From the IMG/VR virus record IMGVR_UViG_3300047996_000020, positions 1 through 22,519 of that record: 22,519 nucleotides of DNA; one strand, given 5' to 3'. The notes under the pieces are model-generated. The model searched no databases, was not told where the DNA came from, and saw only the letters and a list, made by a program, of their open reading frames with translations. Position numbers and translations under genes: made by a program. Source of the stretch: a virus. Positions 1-5,664 of this stretch are shown here, piece after piece. Each line of letters starts with the position of its first letter. Position 1 is the first letter of the stretch.

Positions 1-55
1 GTCGGCTACGTTTACTCTTAATCAATAAAACACAAATAAAACCACAAATCACACA

Positions 56-289
56 ATGAAACCTACAATACAATCAATTCGCGAAAGCCTAGCACTCGGC
101 CCTTATTTCTTCTCTAAAGACACGCTAAAATTCTTCGGGCAAACCATGCATTCATTCAAAGTCGAATGGCACGACAAAGAGCAAGGCATTATCCGCCTAT
201 TCGCTCCCATGAAAAGCGACGGCAAGCGCGTAGGCACTACTGAGCGCCTCATTGACGTTTCAGACCCCGCCAACTTTAAAGAAGTATAA
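56..289 (+). CDS. Small conserved phage protein (77 aa), early arm
   Basis: No function is assigned. The central part (about residues 22-60: DTLKFFGQTMHSFKV, then IRLFAPMKSDGKRVGTTERL) resembles, from memory, a family of short phage proteins with a 'kFFG-T-r-f-V ... aP---dGk--G-T-r-f' pattern of unknown role. It looks like a small soluble alpha/beta protein with no membrane segment. The ATG follows an A/C-rich leader without a Shine-Dalgarno sequence, like most genes here. It is the first gene visible in the window and is followed by a hairpin at 301-324, so it may be its own short transcription unit or the end of one that begins outside. The coding call is fairly sure; the function is open. 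Confidence 0.7.
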   Translation: MKPTIQSIRESLALGPYFFSKDTLKFFGQTMHSFKVEWHDKEQGIIRLFAPMKSDGKRVGTTERLIDVSDPANFKEV

Positions 290-300
290 CCTATAACCAG

Positions 301-324
301 CCCCGTATTTTAACCGATACGGGG
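301..324 (+). terminator. Hairpin, possible intrinsic terminator
   Basis: A perfect 8-bp stem, CCCCGTAT (301-308) with ATACGGGG (317-324), closes an 8-nt loop and is followed by TTTCGG. The T tract is short, so termination may be weak or the hairpin may act as an mRNA end or processing signal. It starts 11 bases after the stop codon of the first gene. Confidence 0.45.
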
Positions 325-408
325 TTTCGGGGTGCAAGGGTAACACTTACTACTTGCAACACATTAAAACGCCTTTAAGGGGCAATAAAACGAAACTAAA
401 TACATATC

Positions 409-648
409 ATGAAAACATATATTACAGCCACATTTGAAAATGGTGACACTATAAAAACTGAAATTAAGGCAACGCCGCGTGAAGCCACCGCTTACTATTA
501 CGGGAAGGTTTTTAACCTTGGCGCCGAAGAGGATAATTTGCAAAGATGCGTATCTGTTATCACTTCACCTGAACCAAGTAGCAATTGCACCTTTGAGGAT
601 TCTTTAAACCAATCTAAAGACGCCGCGGGTAAACTAGCGCGTGTTTAA
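409..648 (+). CDS. Hypothetical early protein (79 aa)
   Basis: I do not recognise this protein. It begins MKTYITATFENGDTIKTEI, a pattern that suggests a beta-hairpin. The stretch PREATAYYYGKVFNLG follows, and the C-terminal third is polar. There is no membrane segment or cysteine motif. The ATG follows an A/T-rich leader (cgaaactaaatacatatc) with no SD. It lies in a run of short early genes that begin MKT or MK, the position where T7-like phages encode host-takeover proteins. That role is inference from position only. Confidence 0.55.
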   Translation: MKTYITATFENGDTIKTEIKATPREATAYYYGKVFNLGAEEDNLQRCVSVITSPEPSSNCTFEDSLNQSKDAAGKLARV

Positions 649-697
649 ATCAAGCAAACCGCCGCACATAAACCACAAATAAAACACCGCTAAGACT

Positions 698-868
698 ATG
701 AATAAAAAAAAATTCTTAATTGCTCTACCTACCTTCCCTTGTAAAAAAAACTTCAACCATCAAACTATTCTTTTATCCGCAAAGGATGAAAACGATGCAA
801 TGAACTTGCTTTTTCATTTGCGCCCTCATACTCGACACGTTGGGAAAATAAGAGAAGTTAAATCTTAA
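698..868 (+). CDS. Hypothetical early protein (56 aa)
   Basis: A short open frame that begins MNKKKFLIALPTFPCKKNF and ends GKIREVKS. It has a basic N-terminus, a short hydrophobic patch (FLIALP) too short for a sure membrane span, and the segment SAKDENDAMNLLFHLRP, which looks like a helix. The gene fills the gap between its neighbours, and its start has the same SD-less A-rich context (caccgctaagact before ATG). I recognise no family. The coding call rests on fit to the operon, codon pattern and start context. Confidence 0.5.
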   Translation: MNKKKFLIALPTFPCKKNFNHQTILLSAKDENDAMNLLFHLRPHTRHVGKIREVKS

Positions 869-917
869 ACCATCAAACAAATCAACCCACACACACCACA
901 CACACACAAAACACACT

Positions 918-1316
918 ATGAAAACACATAAAGTAATAAAAATGAACGACACAATGAATCAACGAAAAGAATTTAAACAGGGGGACAAGGTAACATTCCT
1001 AAGTTGTGGTGATTCCCAAAGGCTACCCGCCAAGGTGATGTCGGTGAGCATAGAAAGGGACGGGGAGCGAGTGTTTTATGAGCTGAAGGGCGACTTGGTA
1101 TTAAGCCGCACGACAGGCAAAAGCATCCTAGAGAGTGACTACTGTTGTGACCAAGCTACAAACTACACAGGCCGCCAGTTTAGAGACGTAGACGGTAAAA
1201 TGTGGATGTGCCTGAGTGACTGGGCGGGAAATCATAGGGACTACGTTTTTGCCTGTTGCGATGGCAGGGACGTTGCGACAATTGAAATTTCGGAAATATA
1301 CCGATTTGAACAATGA
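918..1316 (+). CDS. Hypothetical early protein (132 aa)
   Basis: Unrecognised. Residues about 18-60 (RKEFKQGDKVTFLSCG ... LPAKVMSVSIERDGERVFYELKG) look like a small beta-barrel of the SH3/KOW kind: a 'GDKVTF' strand, a V-x-x-V turn and a YEL strand. The second half has several cysteines (CC at 76-77, CC at about 112-113) without a clear CxxC pairing. Internal ATGs at codons 9 and 13 could be alternative starts. The first ATG is preferred because it follows a CA-repeat leader (cacacaaaacacact) like those of neighbouring genes. A 288-base open frame on the opposite strand overlaps it and is judged a shadow. Confidence 0.6.
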   Translation: MKTHKVIKMNDTMNQRKEFKQGDKVTFLSCGDSQRLPAKVMSVSIERDGERVFYELKGDLVLSRTTGKSILESDYCCDQATNYTGRQFRDVDGKMWMCLSDWAGNHRDYVFACCDGRDVATIEISEIYRFEQ

Positions 1317-1352
1317 GCACTGCTTTTTTCTAATAGCGTATATAAAATTAAT

Positions 1353-1382
1353 ATAAACACATAAACACATAAACACATAAAC
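1353..1382 (+). repeat. Tandem repeat of ATAAACAC (3.75 units)
   Basis: Three full 8-base units ATAAACAC and a six-base partial unit lie in the gap between the genes ending at 1316 and starting at 1421. A GAAA-capped 4-bp hairpin (CCCCGAAAGGGG, near 1387-1398) follows. The unit is related to the CACATAAAC part of the dispersed 19-base repeats in this arm. It may have arisen by slippage. Confidence 0.7.
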
Positions 1383-1420
1383 AATACCCCGAAAGGGGCG
1401 CAACCCATCACACACATACT

Positions 1421-1606
1421 ATGAAAACTTATTTTAACACGAAAACAAACGGCGAAACAGAAACCGTAGATGAGCTTGATAGCGTTGATTTTACCACCTT
1501 TAGAGATTTCTTAAATGAACGCCGCCGCCTATTAAAAGAATATCACCTAGCGGGAATGCATGTATATCGCTCACAACGATGCACAAAAGATTGGGCGGCG
1601 AGATAA
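1421..1606 (+). CDS. Hypothetical early protein (61 aa)
   Basis: Unrecognised small acidic-then-basic protein that begins MKTYFNTKTNGETETVDELD. The segment FTTFRDFLNERRRLLKEYHL (about 25-44) is a probable amphipathic helix. The start follows a leader made almost only of A, C and T (acccatcacacacatact). It is part of the early operon of short genes; role unknown. Confidence 0.5.
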   Translation: MKTYFNTKTNGETETVDELDSVDFTTFRDFLNERRRLLKEYHLAGMHVYRSQRCTKDWAAR

Positions 1607-1614
1607 ATTAAAAA

Positions 1615-1649
1615 CAAACCACACACACAAACCACACACACAAACCGCC
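1615..1649 (+). repeat. 13-base tandem repeat in a leader
   Basis: CAAACCACACACA occurs twice in tandem (1615-1627 and 1628-1640). A third, diverged unit begins CAAACCGCC at 1641. It lies directly before the ATG at 1659. It is a low-complexity leader rather than a CRISPR, because there are no spacers. Confidence 0.7.
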
Positions 1650-1658
1650 ACAATAACC

Positions 1659-1901
1659 ATGAAAAAGCAAGCCAATAGCACAATCTTAAAGCGCACTATA
1701 GGAGGTAAGCGCCTATTGATTGAACACTCAGACCGAGGACAGGATATTATTAACAGCATTCTACAAAAGCACAGGAGTCAATACTTGTCTCTGTGGAAAG
1801 CATCCAGCGTGACAAATTCAGAACGTACTTTTATGAATAAGTTCGACCGAATAATAGGTAAACTACGAAAGCGACAATATAAAATCATAGGCACTTGGTA
1901 A
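1659..1901 (+). CDS. Hypothetical basic protein (80 aa)
   Basis: Unrecognised, strongly basic protein that begins MKKQANSTILKRTIGGKRLL and ends KLRKRQYKIIGTW. The middle (DIINSILQKHRSQYLSLWKA) looks helical. It may bind nucleic acid, judged from charge alone. The frame is open further upstream to an ATG at 1560, but that start would overlap the preceding gene and translate the CA repeat as HTHKPHTQTATIT. The ATG at 1659 is therefore chosen; it lies directly behind a typical leader (accgccacaataacc). The stop codon overlaps one copy of the AAACCGCC motif (1900-1907). Confidence 0.5.
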   Translation: MKKQANSTILKRTIGGKRLLIEHSDRGQDIINSILQKHRSQYLSLWKASSVTNSERTFMNKFDRIIGKLRKRQYKIIGTW

Positions 1902-1932
1902 ACCGCCACACAATAACCACACAATAAATACT

Positions 1933-2109
1933 ATGGACAAACAAACCGCCGCACATAAACGCTTCCAAGCGTACTATCTAGACTACCTTCTCAACTATCA
2001 AAGCATCGGTAGCTATGCCGCCTCTCACGGGCTCACTTATGAAACCGCCAAGTATCGCATTGAGACAGGCGAACGGGTGCACTTGTCACAAACTGTGACC
2101 ACCTTGTGA
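1933..2109 (+). CDS. Small helix-turn-helix-like protein (58 aa)
   Basis: The protein begins MDKQTAAHKRFQAYYLDYLL. Residues about 22-47 (YQSIGSYAASHGLTYETAKY, then RIETGE) fit a helix-turn-helix: a helix with A-A at the usual small-residue positions, the turn HGLT, then a recognition-type helix ETAKYRIETG. It is too small to hold an oligomerisation domain of the CI type, but it could be a Cro-like or excisionase-like DNA-binding protein. With an integrase 650 bases downstream, it is the only regulator candidate I see in the early arm. The ATG follows an SD-less leader (accacacaataaatact). DNA binding is inferred from pattern only. Confidence 0.5.
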   Translation: MDKQTAAHKRFQAYYLDYLLNYQSIGSYAASHGLTYETAKYRIETGERVHLSQTVTTL

Positions 2110-2171
2110 CACTCTTGCCGCTACTGGCCTTGCTTTCTTTTAGATAAACAAACCGCCACACATAAACCGCC

Positions 2172-2345
2172 ATGAAAGACATCACCGAACGCCTAAACCT
2201 AGCACGTATGCTTATACGGAACGCCATTGGTTCCCATCAAGGGACACCTGAAACCGCCGCAAGGTACGCTATAAGACAGCTAGACCTACCAAGCGACGTT
2301 ACTCAGTCACTCATTCAATACGCAACACAAACCGCCAACAAATAA
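2172..2345 (+). CDS. Hypothetical early protein (57 aa)
   Basis: A short frame that begins MKDITERLNLARMLIRNAIG and ends IQYATQTANK. It appears all-helical, with two amphipathic helices (about 3-20 and 25-38: TPETAARYAIRQLDL), and has no recognised family. The start is directly preceded by ATAAACCGCC, so one copy of the AAACCGCC motif abuts the start codon. A further two copies lie inside the gene. The coding call rests on the regular helical composition and its fit between neighbours (7 bases to the next start). Confidence 0.5.
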   Translation: MKDITERLNLARMLIRNAIGSHQGTPETAARYAIRQLDLPSDVTQSLIQYATQTANK

Positions 2346-2352
2346 TACACAT

Positions 2353-2574
2353 ATGACACCACTACACGCACGCCCTAAAGCTTACCGCAACCTCCACAAC
2401 GCACGCCGCGTATCAAACCGCGGGGGCAAATCAGAAGCTACACTCGATAGAGAATATAATAAAGAAACAGCCAAGCTTATTGACGAAGGCTGGAAAGCTT
2501 TCTGGGAGAAGCGCGGGTTAAGCAAACCGCCCTACGTATCAGACAGACAGATAGGTGTCTTCGATACGTTATAA
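2353..2574 (+). CDS. Hypothetical early protein (73 aa)
   Basis: Unrecognised. The N-terminal half is very basic (HARPKAYRNLHNARRVSNRG). The middle is a likely helix with charged residues (ATLDREYNKETAKLIDEGWK), followed by KAFWEKRGLSKPP. It follows the previous gene by seven bases and is the last small gene before the integrase regulatory gap. Start context: aataatacacat, no SD. Confidence 0.55.
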   Translation: MTPLHARPKAYRNLHNARRVSNRGGKSEATLDREYNKETAKLIDEGWKAFWEKRGLSKPPYVSDRQIGVFDTL

Positions 2575-2760
2575 CATCACATGAGGCAGTATGTCGCAAA
2601 ATGATACCTTCTGTTGCACTTGATGCACGTGCCTAGAAAGATAGGTTAGCTCAAACATATTCAAAGAATCGAAGATTTGAATATCTAAAGGGAGGATTCA
2701 CAAAACGCATTTATGCAATAATGTACTACCCAAACAGACACACACACGAAAGAATAGAAG
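2575..2760 (+). promoter_or_regulatory. Integrase upstream region with inverted repeat
   Basis: The 186-base gap before the integrase holds a perfect 9-bp inverted repeat, ATATTCAAA (2657-2665) with TTTGAATAT (2676-2684), around a 10-base loop. It also holds an 8-bp palindrome GCACGTGC (2625-2632). Such elements fit an integrase-binding or att region, or an operator for the integrase promoter. I could not identify a tRNA-like core, so an att role is inference. A purine-rich AAGGGAGGA lies at about 2688-2696 but no good start codon uses it. Confidence 0.35.
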
Positions 2761-3783
2761 ATGAGTATAAGAAAGAGTGGGAAAAACGACAACAAGTTCA
2801 TGGCTGACTTCATGGTCAAAGGCGTAAGATACCGCCGCCAATGGCCTACCTATGAGGAAGCAGCCGCGTGGGAGTCAGAGCTAAAAAAGAGAATACGCCT
2901 AGGGATACCCTACACGGAACTCTTGGAAGGCACAGGTGACTTCATCACATTAGGCGAGCTAGCCGACAAGACGATGATACGTTATTGGGAGGGAACCGCC
3001 AACGAAAGCACCATGCGTTCCAACGTAAAGATTGTTCTTGATCACTATGGACAAGGCTATGACGTCTCTCAGCTAGACGTTGCGGCAGTGGACACCCTTA
3101 TATTCGCCCTTGAGAAAAAGGGACTAGCAAAGGCTACTATAAACCGCCGCTTGTCTTGCCTGTCTAAGATCTTAACCTTCGGGGTAGATCGGGGGTTCCT
3201 TACACACAAGCCTAAGATAGAACAGAAGAAGCTCTCCAACACTCGCATGAGGTTCCTTACAGAAGAGGAAGAGTACGAGATTGTTGACGCGCTCGAAGCC
3301 TCTGGAAGGGATGACTTCGCGAGATTCTTTGAATGGCAAATTGATACAGGTATGCGACCTATAGAGGCTCGCCATATACCGCAAACCGCCGTGAGAGAAG
3401 ATCCTGAGCACGGCTGGTTGGTTGATCTGAGCAAGACCAAGAACAACTATCCGCGCACCATCTGGCTCACCGAGAGGGCTTACAAAGCTTACCTTGCTTT
3501 ATCGGATGAACAGTTCCCATTTGCTAGGTTCACCGAGGCTAAGATAGCGAGCACTTGGAAGTTCATACGGGAAGCACTTAACGAAACCGCCGACAAGGAC
3601 TTTGTGTTCTATCTTACAAGACACACCTGTGCGTCGAGATTAGTGCAGCGTAACGTGCCTCTCCAAATCGTCAAAGAGTGGATGGGTCACCGTAACTTTG
3701 AGATGACCTTGAGGTACGCTAAGCTTACTCCCACTAATATGCTTGACGCAAGGAACGCCCTTCAACAATCTCACATACACTAA
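2761..3783 (+). CDS. int: Tyrosine recombinase (phage integrase)
   Basis: A 340-aa site-specific recombinase expected to catalyse attP x attB integration. The N-terminal arm-type region (1-60: YRRQWPTYEEAAAWESELKK) is followed by a SAM-like core-binding domain (about 65-150) and the catalytic domain (about 160-340). Catalytic residues visible: Arg199 in DTGMRPIEA, Lys227 in SKTKN, Arg287 in YLTRHTCASRL, His310 in EWMGHRNFEM and the tyrosine nucleophile Tyr319 in LRYAKL. The His usually three before the second Arg is Tyr284, a substitution seen in other family members. Length and domain order are full. The ATG at 2761 is the first in frame. Integrases near the left end, upstream of the RNA polymerase, are known in several marine T7-like phages. 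Three AAACCGCC motifs lie in the gene. Confidence 0.95.
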   Translation: MSIRKSGKNDNKFMADFMVKGVRYRRQWPTYEEAAAWESELKKRIRLGIPYTELLEGTGDFITLGELADKTMIRYWEGTANESTMRSNVKIVLDHYGQGYDVSQLDVAAVDTLIFALEKKGLAKATINRRLSCLSKILTFGVDRGFLTHKPKIEQKKLSNTRMRFLTEEEEYEIVDALEASGRDDFARFFEWQIDTGMRPIEARHIPQTAVREDPEHGWLVDLSKTKNNYPRTIWLTERAYKAYLALSDEQFPFARFTEAKIASTWKFIREALNETADKDFVFYLTRHTCASRLVQRNVPLQIVKEWMGHRNFEMTLRYAKLTPTNMLDARNALQQSHIH

Positions 3784-3851
3784 GCACTGCTTCGATTATT
3801 CCCTACAGCCGTAGCTAGACTACAACGCTAGGGGATACACTAACCAACAAC

Positions 3852-3881
3852 GTGTCCTCATTTAATTACATCTGAGGACAC
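3852..3881 (+). terminator. Hairpin after the integrase
   Basis: A perfect 9-bp stem GTGTCCTCA (3852-3860) with TGAGGACAC (3873-3881) closes a 12-base loop. No T tract follows (ATAAACTC), so it may be a weak terminator, an RNA-stabilising hairpin or a protein-binding inverted repeat. It lies 69 bases after the integrase stop. The rest of the 3784-3941 gap shows no gene. Confidence 0.4.
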
Positions 3882-3941
3882 ATAAACTCACGCACTCAAA
3901 GTTAAACAAGGGTTGATTTCGGGGGCGGGCAACTAATCACT

Positions 3942-4121
3942 ATGAAAACAAACGAATCAGAATACAAAAGACTTGAGGATACCATTGAGCAGCTAAGGGC
4001 TGAAAACGCCGAGATCCGTAAGGACAAAGAGCGGCTCGACTGGATATTGAATAACTACACTCTGTCTTGCGGCATCACTCGTGAAGAGGTCGATGAGAAG
4101 ATAGCTGAGTTAGGTAAATGA
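3942..4121 (+). CDS. Small coiled-coil protein (59 aa)
   Basis: Residues about 4-33 form a clear heptad coiled coil (ESEYKRLEDTIEQLRAENAE, then IRKDKERLDWIL), ending in the short domain NNYTLSCGITREEVDEKIAELGK. The C-terminal part (R-L-D-W-I-L ... I-T-R-E-x-V-D) resembles a motif I know from small phage proteins with no known role. It has the usual SD-less context (aactaatcact before ATG). It precedes the four repeat-protein genes by 28 bases and may share their transcript. Confidence 0.6.
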   Translation: MKTNESEYKRLEDTIEQLRAENAEIRKDKERLDWILNNYTLSCGITREEVDEKIAELGK

Positions 4122-4149
4122 GCTAAATAGGAACTCTGATATAATATAG

Positions 4150-4536
4150 ATGAAAAAACTAAGCGAAACATACAAAGAACTAGGGATTGCGTTCAGCTTC
4201 CCCATCAAGATTAAAGACGCCAATGGTAAACAGACCTACTACGAGGAGAGTAATGGCTTCTGGCGTAAGTATGAGTACAATGCTGACGGCAATGAAACTT
4301 ACTACGAGAACAGCACTGGATACTGGCATAAGTATGAATACAATGCTGACGGCAATGAAACCTGCTGCGAGAACAGCACTGGCTACTGGCATAAGTCTGA
4401 ATACGATGCTGACGGCAATGAGACTTACTACGAGACCAGCACTGGCTACAAGCGAGGAACACCTAAGTCAGCTAGGACTTGTGAGGGTAAAGTTGTCGAA
4501 GTTGACGGAATTAAATACAAACTAAAAGCACTATGA
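4150..4536 (+). CDS. YD/RHS-like repeat protein A (128 aa)
   Basis: First of four paralogs. Layout: a conserved N-terminal segment (MKKLSETYKELGIAFSFPI), then three 21-residue repeats of the form TYYENSTGYWHKYEYNADGN from about residue 28 to 92, a shortened cap repeat, and a conserved tail (about 103-128: GTPKSARTCEGKVVEVDGIK, then YKLKAL). The repeat resembles the YD repeat of RHS proteins (Y-x-Y-D-x-x-G-N-x-T), which forms beta-strands, so a small all-beta protein is expected. No signal peptide. The function is unknown to me; similar unannotated repeat proteins occur in marine phages. The repeats are nearly identical in DNA, so their number could change by slippage. Its stop overlaps the next start by ATGA. 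Confidence 0.75.
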   Translation: MKKLSETYKELGIAFSFPIKIKDANGKQTYYEESNGFWRKYEYNADGNETYYENSTGYWHKYEYNADGNETCCENSTGYWHKSEYDADGNETYYETSTGYKRGTPKSARTCEGKVVEVDGIKYKLKAL

Positions 4537-4853
4537 AACCACTAAGCGAAACACTGACAGAACAGGGGATTGCATTTACATTCCCTATTACGATTAAAGA
4601 TGCCAATGGTGATCGGACTTACTTCGAGTACAGAATAGGCGACTACTATAAATGTGAGTTTGATGCCAATCGCAAACAGACTTACTACGAGACCAATGAC
4701 TACTGTGTGAAGTGGGAGTATGATGCCGAGGGCAATCTAACTTACTACGAGAACAGCGATGGACGCAAGGTAGGCACACCACGTTCCGCTAAGACCTGCG
4801 AAGGTAAAGTTGTCGAGGTCGATGGCGTTAAATACGAACTAAAAGCACTATGA
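4533..4853 (+). CDS. YD/RHS-like repeat protein B (106 aa)
   Basis: Second paralog, with the same N-terminal segment (MKPLSETLTEQGIAFTFPIT) and the same tail ending VDGVKYELKAL. It has only two repeats plus the cap. They are more diverged than in the neighbours: TYFEYRIGDYYKCEFDANRK, then TYYETNDYCVKWEYDAEGN, which is one residue short of the usual unit. The start overlaps the stop of protein A by four bases (ATGA), which points to translational coupling. Its length differs from protein A by one repeat unit less one residue. Confidence 0.75.
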   Translation: MKPLSETLTEQGIAFTFPITIKDANGDRTYFEYRIGDYYKCEFDANRKQTYYETNDYCVKWEYDAEGNLTYYENSDGRKVGTPRSAKTCEGKVVEVDGVKYELKAL

Positions 4854-5299
4854 AACCACTAAGTGAAACACTAACAGAACTAGGGATTGCATTCAGCTTT
4901 CCTATTGAAATTAAGGATGCCAATGGCAATCGGACTTACTACGAATACAGTAATGGATGCTGCTGGAATGGTGAGTATAATTGCAAAGGAAACGAGACTT
5001 ACCACGAAGACGGTAAGGGCTACTGGTTTAAGCTTGAGTATGACTCCAATGGCAACGAGACTTACTACGAGAACGGCACAGGCTATTGGTACAAGCGCGA
5101 GTATGACGCCAACGGCAATCGGACTTACTTCGAGAACATCTATGGGAACTGGTATAAATATGAGTATGACTCCAACGGCAATCGGACTTACCACGAGAAC
5201 AGCGATGGCACAAAAAGAGGTACCCCGAAGTCCGCTAAAACCTGCGAAGGTAAGGTCGTTGAGGTAGACGGAATTAAATACAAACTAAAAGCACTATGA
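4850..5299 (+). CDS. YD/RHS-like repeat protein C (149 aa)
   Basis: Third and longest paralog, with four full 21-residue repeats plus the cap. Units include TYHEDGKGYWFKLEYDSNGN, TYYENGTGYWYKREYDANGN and TYFENIYGNWYKYEYDSNGN. N-terminal segment MKPLSETLTELGIAFSFPIE and tail VVEVDGIKYKLKAL are shared with A and B. It is exactly 21 residues longer than protein A, which equals one repeat. It is coupled to B by an ATGA overlap. Best guess is a beta-rich binding or structural protein; no enzyme motif is visible. Confidence 0.75.
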   Translation: MKPLSETLTELGIAFSFPIEIKDANGNRTYYEYSNGCCWNGEYNCKGNETYHEDGKGYWFKLEYDSNGNETYYENGTGYWYKREYDANGNRTYFENIYGNWYKYEYDSNGNRTYHENSDGTKRGTPKSAKTCEGKVVEVDGIKYKLKAL

Positions 5300-5664
5300 A
5301 ACTACTAAGCGAAACATACAAAGAACTAGGGATCGATTGTGCGTTCCCTATCGAGATTATGGAAGCCAATGACAGAGTGACCTACTTCGAGGACTGTGAC
5401 GATTACTGGGAGAGGTACGAGCGAGATGTCAAGGGGCGGCCAACTTACCACGAAGACAGTAATGGCTTCTGGCAGAAGTGGAAGCGTAATGCAGATGGTG
5501 ACGTTCTTTATTATGAGGACAGCACAGGCGTAAAGAAAGGCATACCTGAATCATTAACCAAACCACTAACCGAATCGAAGGAGCGTTGTGCCTTCTGCGA
5601 TAAGCCCGATGTGTACCTCAAGGGTCTCTGCCCTGTGTGTTTCGAGGATCACTACGGGAATTAG
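5296..5664 (+). CDS. Repeat protein D with C-terminal zinc ribbon (122 aa)
   Basis: Fourth paralog (MKLLSETYKELGIDCAFPIE), with two diverged repeats and a cap (about 29-82). The tail shared by A-C is replaced by a four-cysteine motif: Cys98-x2-Cys101-x10-Cys112-x2-Cys115 (CAFCDKPDVYLKGLCPVC), a likely zinc ribbon. It is coupled to C by an ATGA overlap. The domain swap suggests that the repeat part and the tail act as separate modules. Zinc ribbons often bind nucleic acid or protein, but the target here is unknown. The stop codon overlaps the first copy of the repeat that begins the RNA polymerase control region. Confidence 0.75.
   Translation: MKLLSETYKELGIDCAFPIEIMEANDRVTYFEDCDDYWERYERDVKGRPTYHEDSNGFWQKWKRNADGDVLYYEDSTGVKKGIPESLTKPLTESKERCAFCDKPDVYLKGLCPVCFEDHYGN

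Larger units (their letters stand above)
655..2167 (+). repeat. Dispersed 19-bp repeat, three copies
   Basis: CAAACCGCCGCACATAAAC occurs exactly at 655-673 and 1942-1960, and with one change (G to A at base 10) at 2149-2167. Copies 1 and 3 are in gene gaps; copy 2 is inside the start of the coding region at 1933. The range given spans all three copies. The repeat contains the shorter motif AAACCGCC described in the next entry. Confidence 0.75.
656..3591 (+). repeat. AAACCGCC motif family, 13 copies on one strand
   Basis: Exact copies begin at 656, 1642, 1900, 1943, 2042, 2150, 2164, 2251, 2329, 2524, 3141, 3383 and 3584. Some are between genes and some are inside genes. Inside genes the motif is read in different frames (for example QTA, KPP, NRR), so the conservation is in the DNA and not in one peptide. 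I saw no copy on the other strand, and none on either strand after 3591. The role is unknown. Confidence 0.7.

Noticed and set aside
1341-1360. TATAAA-rich stretch as a host promoter
   Set aside because: AT-rich but no convincing -35 box; it grades into the ATAAACAC tandem repeat.
1615-1649. CRISPR-like array
   Set aside because: Units are adjacent with no spacers; it is a simple tandem repeat.
2721-2807. 28-codon gene overlapping the integrase start
   Set aside because: Too short and without family signal to call; kept only as a possible translation effect.
3908-3930. tRNA-3'-end-like sequence (GGTTGATTTCGGGGGCGGG) as att core
   Set aside because: It does not fit a T-arm with its complementary stem, and no second copy is available in the window.
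4140-4145. TATAAT box before repeat protein A
   Set aside because: It is five bases from the ATG, so transcription would begin at or after the start codon, and no -35 box lies at the right distance.
4180-5213. Open frames on both strands in other frames across the repeat genes
   Set aside because: They repeat the 63-base period in shifted frames with low-complexity content (Cys/Ser/Arg- or Val/Ile-rich) and are shadows of the repeats.
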